Positions 33,936 through 42,895 are shown, numbered from the stretch's first letter. The stretch: 64,000 nt of DNA from Bradyrhizobium japonicum USDA 6 (GCF_000284375.1 NC_017249.1:1838001-1902000); one strand, 5' to 3'. The notes: a model not told the origin generated them from the sequence alone. A program made the numbers and translations.

Positions 33936-36032
33936 ATGCCTCGCGACAGCGACAAAGACAACGATTCCCGCGGCCGGCGTGATCGAGGCCCGGGCAGGGG
34001 TGGCCCGCCCAAGGGCCGGTCCGGCAAGCCGCGCGGCCCCGAGAAGAAATTCGCCAAGCGCGGCCATGAGGGGGGCGACAGCCGCCCGCCCCGCGGCGAC
34101 CGCGACAGCCGTCCGTTCCGCCGCCGCGAGGAGGGCGATGCCCCGCGCCGCGATTTCAGCGACCGTCCGAAATTCAAGCGCGACGACCGTGGTGGTGGGG
34201 AGCGCAGCTTCAAGCCGCGCGGCGACCGCCCGTTCTCCGATCGCGGCGCGCGCGATGGCGAGAAGCGGCCGTTCAAGCCGCGCGGTGATCGCCCGTCCTA
34301 TGGCCGTGACGACCGTCCGCCGCGCAGCCGGGATCGCGACGATTCCCGTCCCGCCGGCCGGTTCGGCGACAAGAAGTTCGGCGACAAGCGGCCCTATGCG
34401 CCGCGTGGCGACCGCCCGGAACGCAAGTTCGACGGCGAGCGGAAGTTTTCGCGGGGCGCACCGGATCGCGAACGCGACCGTGGGGATCGCAGCGATCGTG
34501 CGCGCGATCGTGGCGAGCGCAGCGATTCAAAGCCGTGGCAGAAGCGCGATGCGGGTCCCCGTGGGGATCGTCCGCCGCGCAAAGACTTTGGCAAGGGTCC
34601 GCGCAAGGATTTCGGCGGCCGCGACCGCGGCGAAGACAAGCCCTGGCAGAAGCGCGACGATCGGCAGCGTGGCGGCGAGGACCGTCCGCGTTTCTCGCGT
34701 TCGCGCGACGATCGCGCGTCCGGCGATCGTCCGTTCCGCGAGCGGCCGAAGTTCGATCGACCCAAGTTCGATCGCCCGCGCGACGATCGTCCCAAATTCG
34801 ATCGGCCTCGTCGTGATGGCGATGGCGAACGCGGCGACCGGCCCAAATTCAATCGTCCGCGCGAGCGCTCCGAGGGCCGCTCCGACTGGCACGAGCATCC
34901 GCGCAGCGAAGGCCGCTTCGGCGACCGTCCGCGCCGTGAAAACGAGGATGAGAGCAGGATCTTCGAGAAGCGTCCCGCCTTCGGTGGCCGCGGCGCTTAT
35001 CGGGACCGTGATCGGGATTTCGAGGGCCGTCCGCGCCGTGACGAAGCACCGAAGCCGAAGAAGGCCGGCGAGCGCATCGCAAAAGTGCTGTCGCGTGCGG
35101 GCCTCGCCTCGCGCCGCGACGCCGAGGAGATGGTCACGCAGGGCCGCGTCGCCGTCAACGGCCGCGTCATCAATTCGCCGGCGCTCGACATCACGCGGAA
35201 CGATGTCGTCACTGTCGATGGCAAGCCGCTGCCGGAGCGCGAGCGCACGCGGCTGTTCCTCTACCACAAGCCGCGCGGGCTGATGACGACGCATGACGAC
35301 CCCGAGGGCCGTCCGACCGTGTTCGACAATCTGCCCGAAGGCCTGCCGCGGCTGATCTCGATCGGCCGGCTCGACTTCAACACCGAAGGCCTGCTGCTGC
35401 TCACCAACGACGGCGGACTCGCGCGTACGCTCGAGCTGCCGGACACCGGCTGGCTGCGCCGCTACCGCGTCCGCGCCCATGGCGACGTCACGCAGGCGCA
35501 GCTCGACGAATTGAAGAACGGCATCGAGGTCGAGGGCGTCAAATACGGTCCGATCGAGGCGACGCTGGAGCGCGACCAGGGTGCCAATGTCTGGCTGGTG
35601 TTCGCGATCCGCGAAGGCAAGAACCGCGAGGTGCGCAACGTCTGCGCCCATCTCGGGCTCGAGGTGAACCGGCTGATCCGCGTGTCCTACGGACCGTTCC
35701 AGCTCGGCGAGGTTCCCGAAGGCCAGGTCGAGGAGATCAAGTCGCGCGTGCTGCGTGATCAGCTCGGCGACAAGGTGATCGAGAAGTCGGGCGCGCAGTT
35801 CGACGTGCCGAAGAAATCTTCTTCACCCGACGGCGAAGCGCCACGCGAGAAGAAGCCTGCCAGCAAGCGTGACGTGATCAACGATCGCAAGGGCCGCCGC
35901 GTGCTGGTACAGCGCACCGGCAGCGAGGAAGCGCGCGAGCGCAACGAGGCCGAGGCCAACGGCTACGGCCCGCCGCGCCGCCCCAAGCGCGGTTATCACG
36001 GCAAGCGCGACCTGACGCCGCGGGAGGACTAA
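33936..36032 (+). CDS. RluB/RsuA-type pseudouridine synthase with long disordered N-terminal tail
   Basis: 698 residues from ATG at 33936. Residues 1 to about 370 are almost only Arg, Asp, Gly, Lys, Pro, Phe, Ser and Glu, built on short words like RGDRP, DRPKFDRP and RDRGDRS; this is an intrinsically disordered, RNA-loving tail. The enzyme follows: S4 domain GERIAKVLSRAGLASRRDAEEMV (about 376-398), then the catalytic GRLDFNTEGLLLLTNDG (Asp near 481) and KNREVRNVCAHLGLEVNRLIRVSYGPF. The last 80 residues are another basic tail (DVINDRKGRRVLVQR). RluB modifies U2605 of 23S rRNA; RsuA-type close relatives act on 16S. Followed directly by rsmD, so an rRNA modification pair. Confidence 0.93.
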   Translation: MPRDSDKDNDSRGRRDRGPGRGGPPKGRSGKPRGPEKKFAKRGHEGGDSRPPRGDRDSRPFRRREEGDAPRRDFSDRPKFKRDDRGGGERSFKPRGDRPFSDRGARDGEKRPFKPRGDRPSYGRDDRPPRSRDRDDSRPAGRFGDKKFGDKRPYAPRGDRPERKFDGERKFSRGAPDRERDRGDRSDRARDRGERSDSKPWQKRDAGPRGDRPPRKDFGKGPRKDFGGRDRGEDKPWQKRDDRQRGGEDRPRFSRSRDDRASGDRPFRERPKFDRPKFDRPRDDRPKFDRPRRDGDGERGDRPKFNRPRERSEGRSDWHEHPRSEGRFGDRPRRENEDESRIFEKRPAFGGRGAYRDRDRDFEGRPRRDEAPKPKKAGERIAKVLSRAGLASRRDAEEMVTQGRVAVNGRVINSPALDITRNDVVTVDGKPLPERERTRLFLYHKPRGLMTTHDDPEGRPTVFDNLPEGLPRLISIGRLDFNTEGLLLLTNDGGLARTLELPDTGWLRRYRVRAHGDVTQAQLDELKNGIEVEGVKYGPIEATLERDQGANVWLVFAIREGKNREVRNVCAHLGLEVNRLIRVSYGPFQLGEVPEGQVEEIKSRVLRDQLGDKVIEKSGAQFDVPKKSSSPDGEAPREKKPASKRDVINDRKGRRVLVQRTGSEEARERNEAEANGYGPPRRPKRGYHGKRDLTPRED

Positions 36033-36587
36033 TTGCGCGTCGTCGGCGGTCGATTGAAGGGGCGCAATCTGGCCTCACCGTCCTCGCGCGACATCCGCCC
36101 CACGGCGGACCGGCTGCGCGAGTCCGTGTTCAACATTCTCGTGCACGCCTATGACGATCCGATCCAGGATGCGCGCGTGCTCGATCTCTTCGCCGGTACC
36201 GGCGCGCTCGGCATCGAGGCGTCCTCGCGTGGGGCGAAGTTCACGCTGTTTGTCGACAACGGCGCCGAGGCCCGCGCGCTGCTGCGTAACAACGTCGAGA
36301 CGCTCGGCCTTGGCGGCACGACCAAGGTCTATCGCCGCGATGCGACTGATCTCGGGCCTGCGCACCCTGTTGAGCCGTTCTCACTGGTGTTTCTCGATCC
36401 GCCCTACGGCAAGGGATTTGCGGAGAAGTCCCTTGCCAGCTTGCGCGACGGTGGCTGGCTGACACCGGGTGCGCTGCTCGTGGTCGAAGAGGCGAAGGCC
36501 GCACAGTTCGTGACGCCTGAGGGCTACGAGGAACTGGAGCGGCGGGCGTATGACGACACGGAGTTCGTGTTTTTGAGGAGACCGTAG
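36033..36587 (+). CDS. rsmD: 16S rRNA m2G966 methyltransferase RsmD
   Basis: 184 residues from TTG at 36033, which directly follows the TAA of the previous gene. The start LRVVGGRLKGRNLASPSSRDIRPTADRLRESVFNIL is the RsmD signature. SAM site VLDLFAGTGALGIEASSRGA (about 49-68) and the catalytic FLDPPYGKGF (about 120-129). Methylates G966 of 16S rRNA on the small subunit. Confidence 0.95.
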   Translation: MRVVGGRLKGRNLASPSSRDIRPTADRLRESVFNILVHAYDDPIQDARVLDLFAGTGALGIEASSRGAKFTLFVDNGAEARALLRNNVETLGLGGTTKVYRRDATDLGPAHPVEPFSLVFLDPPYGKGFAEKSLASLRDGGWLTPGALLVVEEAKAAQFVTPEGYEELERRAYDDTEFVFLRRP

Positions 36588-36601
36588 TCCGCACTCGGTG
36601 G

Positions 36602-36693
36602 GTAGGGTGGGCAAAGGTGTAACGCGCCGTGCCCACCAACTTTCTGCTATCGCGATAGAGGCGGGCACGCTTCGCTTTGCCCACCCTACGGCA
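36602..36693. repeat. Dispersed 'gtagggtgggcaaag' repeat, copy 2
   Basis: Same inverted ends and inner gtgcccacc/gcgggcac arms as 16798-16893; the two centres differ. Between convergent rsmD and mutL, ending 3 nt before the mutL stop. Confidence 0.88.
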
Positions 36694-36696
36694 CCG

Positions 36697-38508
36697 TCAC
36701 CTCCGCCCGAACAGCTTCTCCACATCGTTCAGCTTCAGCTCGACATAGGTCGGCCGGCCGTGATTGCACTGGCCGGAGTTCGGGGTGTCCTCCATCTCGC
36801 GGAGCAGGGCGTTCATCTCCTCGGGCCGCAGCCGGCGGCCGGCGCGCACCGAGCCGTGGCAGGCCATGGTGGCGGCGACGTGCATCAGGCGGCGCTCCAG
36901 CGGCAGCGCCTCGTCCCACTCGGCCATGTGCTCGGAGAGATCTCGCAGCAACCCGCCGGCATTGGTCTTGCCGAGCAGCGACGGCGTCTCGCGCACCGCG
37001 ACCGCGCCGGGGCCGAAGGATTCGATGGCGAGCCCAAATGAGGCAAGCTCCTCGCTGCGCTCGAGCAGGCGCTCGACCGTCGCCTCGTCCATTTCGACGA
37101 TCTCGGGAATCAGGAGGATCTGCCGTTGTACGCCGTTGGCGGCGAGCGAGGCCTTCAGACGCTCATAGACGATGCGCTCATGAGCGGCGTGCTGGTCGAC
37201 GATGATCAGGCCGTCGCGGGTCTGCGAGACGATGTAGGTCTCGTGGATCTGGGTGCGTGCCGCGCCGAGCGGGCGGTCGACGAGGTCGCTGACGGGCTGT
37301 GCCTCGATCCGCACGTCCGCACTGGGCGCGCCGACATCGAAGGCGGCCTGCGCGCGCTCGGTGAAGGCGGGCGCGGCGGAGCCTTCGAACGACGGCATCG
37401 GCGCGACCGGGGCGGATGGCGAGGCGCGCCAGTCCCAGCTCGCAGGCCGCGGCGTGAACGCCGGCCGGAACGAGGACAACGCGCTCTCGCCACTGTTGGC
37501 GGCCGTGCGCCGGCCCTCGCGCGCGAGTGCGTCCTTCAATCCGTGCACGATCAGCGCGCGCACGAGGCCGGCATTGCGGAACCGCACCTCGGTCTTGGCC
37601 GGATGCACGTTGGCGTCGACCTCGCGCGGATCGAGCGTGACGAACAACGCCAGCACCGGATGGCGGTCGCGCGGCAGATGGTCGGCATAGGCCCCGCGCA
37701 CGGCGCCGAGGATCAGCTTGTCGCGCACCGGGCGGCCGTTGACGAAGAGATATTGCCCGAGCGCATTCGCCTTGGTCAGCGCCGGCGCCGCGGCATAGCC
37801 GGCAACCACGACGCCCTCGCGCTCGGCATGGACCTCGATGGCGTGGCTGCGGAATTCTGCACCGAGGATATCGCCGAGCCGCGTCAGCCGTCCGGCGGCG
37901 CCGGGCAGCGCGGCGGTCCAGGTCACGGGCGCGCGCTCCTCACCTGCGAGCGTGAAGGCGACGTCGGGCCGCGCCATGGCGAGGCGCCTGACCACCTCGC
38001 GGATCGCCTCCGCCTCGGTGCGATCGGTCTTCAGGAATTTCAGCCGCGCCGGCGTTGCATAGAAGAGGTCGTTGACCTCGACGCGCGTGCCGTGGGCCAG
38101 CGCCGCCGGCATGATCTCGGATTTGTCGCCGCCCTCGACTGACAGCGCCCAGGCATGTGGTTCGCTCGCGTGCCGCGTGGTGATGGAGAGACGCGCGACC
38201 GAGCCGATCGAAGGCAGCGCCTCGCCGCGGAACCCGAGCGTGCGGATCTGGAGCAGATCCTCGTCGTCGAGCTTGGAGGTGGCGTGGCGCTCGACCGCGA
38301 GCGCGAGGTCTTTCGCGGTCATGCCGCCGCCGTCGTCGGTGATACCGATTCGCCGACGGCCGCCGCCATCGGTGAAGACGTCGATCCGGCTCGCGCCGGC
38401 ATCGATGGCGTTCTCGACCAGTTCCTTGACCACGCTTGCCGGACGTTCGACCACCTCGCCGGCGGCGATGCGGTTGACGACTTGCTCTGGAAGCTGGCGG
38501 ACGGGCAT
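36697..38508 (-). CDS. mutL: DNA mismatch repair protein MutL with endonuclease motif
   Basis: 603 residues. GHKL ATPase N-terminus: VVKELVENAIDAGAS, DDGGGMTAKDL, GFRGEALPSIG, and HGTRVEVNDLFYATPARLKFLK. The C-terminal domain has DQHAAHERIVYE, matching DQHA-x2-E-x4-E, and QCNHGRPTYVEL, matching the C-x-HGRP metal site. So this is a nicking MutL, as in bacteria without MutH, rather than the E. coli type. A Pro/Ala/Ser-rich linker (about 330-400) joins the domains. mutS is not nearby. Confidence 0.97.
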   Translation of the reverse strand: MPVRQLPEQVVNRIAAGEVVERPASVVKELVENAIDAGASRIDVFTDGGGRRRIGITDDGGGMTAKDLALAVERHATSKLDDEDLLQIRTLGFRGEALPSIGSVARLSITTRHASEPHAWALSVEGGDKSEIMPAALAHGTRVEVNDLFYATPARLKFLKTDRTEAEAIREVVRRLAMARPDVAFTLAGEERAPVTWTAALPGAAGRLTRLGDILGAEFRSHAIEVHAEREGVVVAGYAAAPALTKANALGQYLFVNGRPVRDKLILGAVRGAYADHLPRDRHPVLALFVTLDPREVDANVHPAKTEVRFRNAGLVRALIVHGLKDALAREGRRTAANSGESALSSFRPAFTPRPASWDWRASPSAPVAPMPSFEGSAAPAFTERAQAAFDVGAPSADVRIEAQPVSDLVDRPLGAARTQIHETYIVSQTRDGLIIVDQHAAHERIVYERLKASLAANGVQRQILLIPEIVEMDEATVERLLERSEELASFGLAIESFGPGAVAVRETPSLLGKTNAGGLLRDLSEHMAEWDEALPLERRLMHVAATMACHGSVRAGRRLRPEEMNALLREMEDTPNSGQCNHGRPTYVELKLNDVEKLFGRR

Positions 38509-38748
38509 GGGGCTTTCGATCTGGATTCGCTGACGGCGCTATTCTAGGCCGTGTTGCGTCAAAAGCATGTGTTGGGCAACAGCCGTGTGGCGGCCTGGGG
38601 AAGAGGGATGCCTATCACATTGAAGGGATTGGACGTTCGAGAAAATTGCGCAACCGGGACGGAGCGGTTGCCCTGCTACGGTCCTGATTGTGGGGGCCGG
38701 ACAGCGGTGTAGCATCGTGAAAAAATGGCAACAGGACGGGAGGACGCC

Positions 38749-39066
38749 ATGTGCCATCTCTTCGCGCACCAGCCCCAACGCGACTACGAATCCCAGACCC
38801 GCTCGTTGCGGATCGGCGGGCACTGCACCTCGATCCGGCTGGAAATGGCGTTCTGGGACACGCTGGAGGAGATCGCGGCCAAGGAGAACATGAGCGTCGG
38901 CAAATTCCTGACCACGCTCTACAACGAGGTGCTCGACCATCACGGCGAGGTCAATAATTTCGCCTCACTGCTGCGCTGCTCCTGCCTGATCTACCGCTCC
39001 AAGAGCATGGTGACGGTGCCGGAGTTCAAGGCCACCGTGACGCCGATTCTCGATGCGGCCGAGTAG
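38749..39066 (+). CDS. Ribbon-helix-helix domain protein (RHH_4)
   Basis: 105 residues from ATG at 38749 with GGGAGGA 6-7 nt upstream. Alphaproteobacterial RHH_4 pattern: RSLRIGGHCTSIRLEMAFWDTLEEIAAKENMSVGKFLTTLYNEV, that is ribbon followed by two helices. Such proteins bind DNA as dimers or act in small regulatory complexes; target unknown. The 240 nt before it contain only a 7-bp hairpin (gcaaccg/cggttgc). Confidence 0.87.
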   Translation: MCHLFAHQPQRDYESQTRSLRIGGHCTSIRLEMAFWDTLEEIAAKENMSVGKFLTTLYNEVLDHHGEVNNFASLLRCSCLIYRSKSMVTVPEFKATVTPILDAAE

Positions 39067-39084
39067 CTATCCCAACAAAAGTGC

Positions 39085-39164
39085 GTAGCCCGGATGAAGC
39101 GCAGCAATCCGGGATTCAGCTCACTCGCGATCCCCCGGATTACGCATCGCTCCATCCGGGCTAC
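39085..39164. repeat. Dispersed 'gtagcccggatg' palindromic repeat
   Basis: Perfect 12-bp inverted ends, gtagcccggatg and catccgggctac, with inner aatccggg/cccggatt arms. Convergent gene boundary. Confidence 0.8.
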
Positions 39165-39194
39165 GATACTCTCTCCGCCGTCATTGAGGAGCTT

Positions 39195-39270
39195 TTGCGA
39201 CGAAGCAATCCAGACCGTCACCGCGGTGGGATTCTGGATTGCTTCGCTTCGCTCGCAATGACGGCGAGAG
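39195..39270. repeat. Second palindromic repeat beside the first
   Basis: gaagcaatccaga and tctggattgcttc form 13-bp inverted arms, followed by cgcttcgctcgcaatgacggcgagag. The tail matches the one at about 400-415. Its right end is 22 nt from the GMC stop. Confidence 0.75.
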
Positions 39271-39291
39271 AACACAGTTTTCTTTGGACGG

Positions 39292-40860
39292 TCAAATCTC
39301 CTTTTTCTGCATCGCCCCCGCAATGTAATCCGCTTGCCGGATCGCGAGCGCGACGATGGTCAGTGTCGGATTGCATGCTGCGCCGCTGGTGAACTGGCTG
39401 CCGTCCGAGACGAACAGGTTCTTGACGTCGTGGCTCTGTCCGAACTTGTTGACCACGCCATCCCGGGGCTTCTCGCTCATCCTGTTGGTGCCGAGATTGT
39501 GCGTGCTCGGATAGGGCGGCGTCGGATAGGTCACGGTGGCGCCGACGGCGTCGTAGACCGCCGCACCCTGCTTGTAGGCATGTGCGCGCATCGCGAGGTC
39601 GTTGGGATGGTCGTCAAAATGCACGCTCGCGACCGCTTGGCCGAACTTGTCCTTGACGACGGGATCGAGCGTGATGCGGTTGGTCTCCTGCGGCATGTCC
39701 TCGCCGACCAGCCACATGCCGGCCATCCTGGGATAGCCGTCGAGCGCCGCGGTGAACGGACGGCCCCAGGCGCCGGGGTTGAGGAAGGCAGCCATGAACG
39801 GCAGGCCGATCGACAGCGTCTCCATCTCGTAGCCGCCGACGAAGCCGCGCTTCGGATTGTTGGCGGCTTCGTCACGGATGATGCCGGCCATGGTGGTGCC
39901 GCGATACATGTGCACCGACTTCTCGAACACGGCGTAGACGCTGCCGGTCATGTGCCGCATGTAGTTGCGACCGACCTGGCCCGATGAATTGCCGAGGCCA
40001 TCGGGGAACATGGTCGATGCGCTGTTCAAGAGCAGCCGCGGGCTCTCGATCGAATTGCCGGCGACCGCGACGATGCGCGCCTTCTGGCGCTGCATCGCGC
40101 CACTCTCGTCGGCGTACACCACGCCGGTCACCTTGCCGCCGGCGTCGTGCTCGATCTTGACCGCCATGCTGCTCGGCCGCACCTCGAGATTGCCGGTCGC
40201 CTCGCCCTTGGGGATTTCGGTGTAGAGCGTCGACCATTTCGCGCCGGATTTGCAGCCCTGGAAGCAGAAGCCGATCTGCTGGCAGGCACCGCGTCCATCG
40301 CGCGGCTGGCTGTTGATCGCCATGTTGCCGGTGTGCACGGTCTTGTATCCGAGCTTCTTCGCGCCGGCTTCGAGCACCTTGAAGTTGTTGTTGCCGGGAA
40401 GTCCGGGAATGCCGTTGGTGCGCGTCACGCCCATCTTGTTCTCGGCCTTGGCGTACCATGGCTCCATTTCGGCAAGCGTGACCGGCCAGTCCAGCAGGTT
40501 CGCGCCGGGAATGTTGCCGTAGGTGCTCTTCACCTTGAATTCATGCTCGTCGAAGCGCAGTGACGCGCCGGCCCAATGGGTCGTCGAGCCGCCGACCGCC
40601 TTGACGATCCAGGCGGGAAGGCCCGAAAAATCCTTGGCGACGCGCCATGTCCCCGACGTGGTGCGGGCGTCGGTCCAGGCGAGCTGGGAAAAGCTCTCCC
40701 ACTCGTCGTTGACGAAGTCCTGGTTCTCGATGCGGGGACCTGCTTCGAGGATGACCACCTTGACGCCCTTCTGCGCGAGCTCGTTGCCCAGCGTGCCGCC
40801 GCCGGCACCGGAGCCGACGATCACCACAACGCTGGAGTCGTTCAGATCGAATTTTGCCAT
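39292..40860 (-). CDS. GMC-family dehydrogenase, large FAD subunit
   Basis: 522 residues from ATG at 40860 (AGGAGA 6 nt upstream); the open frame continues upstream but into the other gene. FAD Rossmann motif VVVIVGSGAGGGTLGNELA (about 9-27), the GMC signature around GGSTTHWAGASLR, GACQQIGFCFQGCKSGAKW with several Cys, and the C-terminal GMC domain NLGTNRMSEKPRDGVVNKFGQ...NPTLTIVALAIRQADYI. It oxidises an alcohol or sugar hydroxyl and passes electrons out. The partner subunit, with a Tat signal, is next door, so the complex is likely exported as a heterodimer to the periplasm. Substrate not known. Confidence 0.92.
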   Translation of the reverse strand: MAKFDLNDSSVVVIVGSGAGGGTLGNELAQKGVKVVILEAGPRIENQDFVNDEWESFSQLAWTDARTTSGTWRVAKDFSGLPAWIVKAVGGSTTHWAGASLRFDEHEFKVKSTYGNIPGANLLDWPVTLAEMEPWYAKAENKMGVTRTNGIPGLPGNNNFKVLEAGAKKLGYKTVHTGNMAINSQPRDGRGACQQIGFCFQGCKSGAKWSTLYTEIPKGEATGNLEVRPSSMAVKIEHDAGGKVTGVVYADESGAMQRQKARIVAVAGNSIESPRLLLNSASTMFPDGLGNSSGQVGRNYMRHMTGSVYAVFEKSVHMYRGTTMAGIIRDEAANNPKRGFVGGYEMETLSIGLPFMAAFLNPGAWGRPFTAALDGYPRMAGMWLVGEDMPQETNRITLDPVVKDKFGQAVASVHFDDHPNDLAMRAHAYKQGAAVYDAVGATVTYPTPPYPSTHNLGTNRMSEKPRDGVVNKFGQSHDVKNLFVSDGSQFTSGAACNPTLTIVALAIRQADYIAGAMQKKEI

Positions 40861-40889
40861 ATGCGTTCTCCTGAACCGTTGGGTGAGCC

Positions 40890-41438
40890 TTAAGCCTTCG
40901 GCAGCCAGTCGATGTCGGCAAAGCCGCGGTTGATGTAGCCGCCGTGCTCGGCGGAGGAGCCTTCGTAGCCGAACCGCGGCCAGACCTCTTTTTGGTTGTA
41001 GAGCGACACGACGAGGTCGCCGCGCACCTTCTGGAAGAAGTGGCTCTGCTCGATCTCCTTCAGCAGCACCACGCGGTCGGCTTCCCATGGCACTTCGGCG
41101 TAAGCCACCTTGTGGCGATCCCGCGCATTCTGATCGAGCCGCGTGATGCCGTCGCTGATCAGCGATTTGACGGCGGGATCTTTCGCTGCCTTGCCGTCCC
41201 ACGGCTTGATCGCGATGATGTAGTAGCTGTCGCCGAGGGCATCGTGCGGATAGATGTCGCGCGCGATCTTCAGCAGCGTCTTCATCGTCGCTGGTGACAG
41301 CGCGCTCGCATCATCCGCCCAGGCATCCTCGATGCTGACGGCGACGCTGGTCGCCACAGCGACGACCGGTACGGCTGTGGCCGCGCCCTTGAGAAAGACG
41401 CGGCGGCTGTGCTTGCTTCGACGATCTATTTCTCTCAT
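40890..41438 (-). CDS. Gluconate 2-dehydrogenase subunit 3-family protein, Tat-exported
   Basis: 182 residues. The N-terminus carries a twin-arginine signal (SRRVFLKGAATAVPVVAVATSVAVS), so it is exported folded and can take the FAD subunit along. The mature part matches the small subunit of membrane-bound gluconate or sugar dehydrogenases (ALSPATMKTLLKIARDIYPHDALGD and FQKVRGDLVVSLYNQKEVWPRFGYEG). Next gene down is the large subunit, 29 nt away. Confidence 0.9.
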   Translation of the reverse strand: MREIDRRSKHSRRVFLKGAATAVPVVAVATSVAVSIEDAWADDASALSPATMKTLLKIARDIYPHDALGDSYYIIAIKPWDGKAAKDPAVKSLISDGITRLDQNARDRHKVAYAEVPWEADRVVLLKEIEQSHFFQKVRGDLVVSLYNQKEVWPRFGYEGSSAEHGGYINRGFADIDWLPKA

Positions 41439-41483
41439 GGCATTCCTCCGTAGATTTTTTGATTTGGATTTTTGTGATTTTGA

Positions 41484-41879
41484 TCAGCCGAAACGACCCC
41501 CTCGCTGGATCACCTCGATCTTGTAGCCATCGGGATCGCTGACGAAGAAGAAGCGCGCCAGCGTCTTGCCGTCGTGCTTGAAGTCGCGCAGCGGTCCCGG
41601 TGCGAGCTTCTCGCGCTCGAAGCGGGCATGTTCGGCATCGAGATCCTCGACCACCACGGCGATATGTCCATAGCCGTCGCCGAGCTGGTACGGCTCCTTG
41701 CGATCGAAATTCACCGTCAGCTCCACCTCGAAAGGTGAGGAGGGATGACGCAGATAGATCAGGGCAAAGTCCGAAAACTTCAGATGGTCGGCGACCTCCA
41801 AGCCGAAGGCGCGCTTGTAGAAGTCGAGTGAGCGGGCCTCGTCGAGCACGCGGATCATGGAATGAACGGGCTTTGCCAT
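41484..41879 (-). CDS. VOC (glyoxalase-type) superfamily protein
   Basis: 131 residues. Vicinal-oxygen-chelate fold: two beta-alpha-beta modules (MAKPVHSMIRVLDEARSLDFYKRAFG and GYGHIAVVVEDLDAEHARFE). Metal-ligand candidates are His6, Glu52 (FEVELT), His72 (YGHIAV) and Glu124 (YKIEVI), the set used in lactoylglutathione lyase. Start directly follows the cytochrome stop, so it belongs to the operon. Likely role: isomerase or lyase for the aldehyde/ketone products, or glyoxalase I; the sequence does not settle this. Confidence 0.9.
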   Translation of the reverse strand: MAKPVHSMIRVLDEARSLDFYKRAFGLEVADHLKFSDFALIYLRHPSSPFEVELTVNFDRKEPYQLGDGYGHIAVVVEDLDAEHARFEREKLAPGPLRDFKHDGKTLARFFFVSDPDGYKIEVIQRGGRFG

Positions 41880-42302
41880 TCAATTCAGCTCCTTCAGGTA
41901 GGTAATGATGGCGGTGCGCGTCTCCGGCTTCGCCTGCCGGTAGACCATGGTCACGCCGGGAATGACGGCTTGCGGATTGCTCAGCCAGGCGTCGAGCCTG
42001 GGCTCGTCCCAGGCGAAGTCCGCTTTCGACAGCGCCTCCGAATATTTAAAACCTTCGGTCTTGCCGGCGGGACGGCCGACGACCTTCACCAGCGGTGGGC
42101 CTTGCCGCGCCGGCTCTGACAGGCTTGTCGTGTGGCACACCGCGCATTGCTGTTTGAACAGCGTCGCGCCATCCGGCGGCTTGGCGGCCGGCAAGGGCAT
42201 TTGCGCATCGGCAACCCGCGTCACCAGCACCATCGCGGTGCACAATCCCAGCACGACTGCGCGCATCGCCAAGAATCCGCCCATCCACATCAACGTGCGC
42301 AA
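41880..42302 (-). CDS. Periplasmic c-type cytochrome
   Basis: 140 residues, signal peptide (MRTLMWMGGFLAMRAVVLGLCTAMVLVTRVADAQ) then one haem site CAVCH (about 54-58) and an axial Met in GVTMVY (about 117). Single-haem class I cytochrome. First gene of the operon cytochrome - VOC - small subunit - GMC subunit, and the natural electron acceptor for the dehydrogenase. Confidence 0.92.
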   Translation of the reverse strand: MRTLMWMGGFLAMRAVVLGLCTAMVLVTRVADAQMPLPAAKPPDGATLFKQQCAVCHTTSLSEPARQGPPLVKVVGRPAGKTEGFKYSEALSKADFAWDEPRLDAWLSNPQAVIPGVTMVYRQAKPETRTAIITYLKELN

Positions 42303-42378
42303 ACTCTAGGCGGCGTCAAAGATGCGGTGGTAGTAGCGGGCTGTTTCGATTGCGCGCGGAGACACTGGCGGCCGCGTG

Positions 42379-42406
42379 TGTTCCGCAATGCCTTATATGC
42401 GGAGCA
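42379..42406. promoter_or_regulatory. Candidate operator for the GMC operon
   Basis: TGTTCCGCA (42379-42387) - 10 nt - TGCGGAGCA (42398-42406), a near-perfect dyad in the gap between the cytochrome gene and the divergent gene at 42571. Half-sites TTCCGCA/TGCGGAA recall IclR-type operators (general resemblance only). No regulator gene is adjacent. Confidence 0.4.
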
Positions 42407-42570
42407 CAATTCCGCGAAACCGCCGTCAAATCCCTAAACGATCACCACACCATGCGCATTGCATGACGATTGCGCCGCTCGAACTCTCTACGCGATGCAA
42501 TGACCCGGTGCAGGTGAGCGGCGCAGGATGCAGCCGAGCCATTCGTCGCGGTAAAATCCAGGAGAAATGG

Positions 42571-42876
42571 ATGAAGTTGGTGAAGACCTCGATGATCGCA
42601 TGCGCTCTGTCGGCTCTGATTGCGACGCCGGTTCTCGCGCAAGGCGCGCCACCCGCCAAGACAGGCGGCACCGTGCAAGGCAAGCCGATGCAAGGCAGCA
42701 CCATGGGCAGCGGGGATGAGGAGATGAATGCTCAGCCGGGCACGGCGGGCGAGAAGACGGGCATGAAGTCGACCAAAGGCACCAGGGGTACGGTCGGCAC
42801 CACCGGTAGCGCTGCGCATAAGGGAACCGCCGACGATTCCGCGACGGGCGGTGCAGCCCCGAGCAAGCGCTACTAG
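42571..42876 (+). CDS. Small exported low-complexity protein
   Basis: 101 residues from ATG at 42571 (AGGAGA 8 nt upstream). Signal peptide MKLVKTSMIACALSALIATPVLAQ, then a Gly/Thr/Ser/Lys-rich, probably disordered mature part (GTVQGKPMQGSTMG, STKGTRGTVGTTGSAAHKG). No family. Such proteins are frequent in Bradyrhizobium and function is unknown. Confidence 0.75.
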   Translation: MKLVKTSMIACALSALIATPVLAQGAPPAKTGGTVQGKPMQGSTMGSGDEEMNAQPGTAGEKTGMKSTKGTRGTVGTTGSAAHKGTADDSATGGAAPSKRY

Positions 42877-42895
42877 TCCCGCCGGGTGAAGCAAG

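Noticed and set aside
33936..35050. Repetitive region read as a tandem-repeat or mobile element
   Set aside because: The repetition is at the protein level (RGDRP-type words) within one continuous reading frame leading into the S4 domain, so it is a coding low-complexity tail.
40861..41202. N-terminal extension of the GMC subunit
   Set aside because: It overlaps the Tat-signal subunit in another frame; AGGAGA precedes the ATG at 40860.
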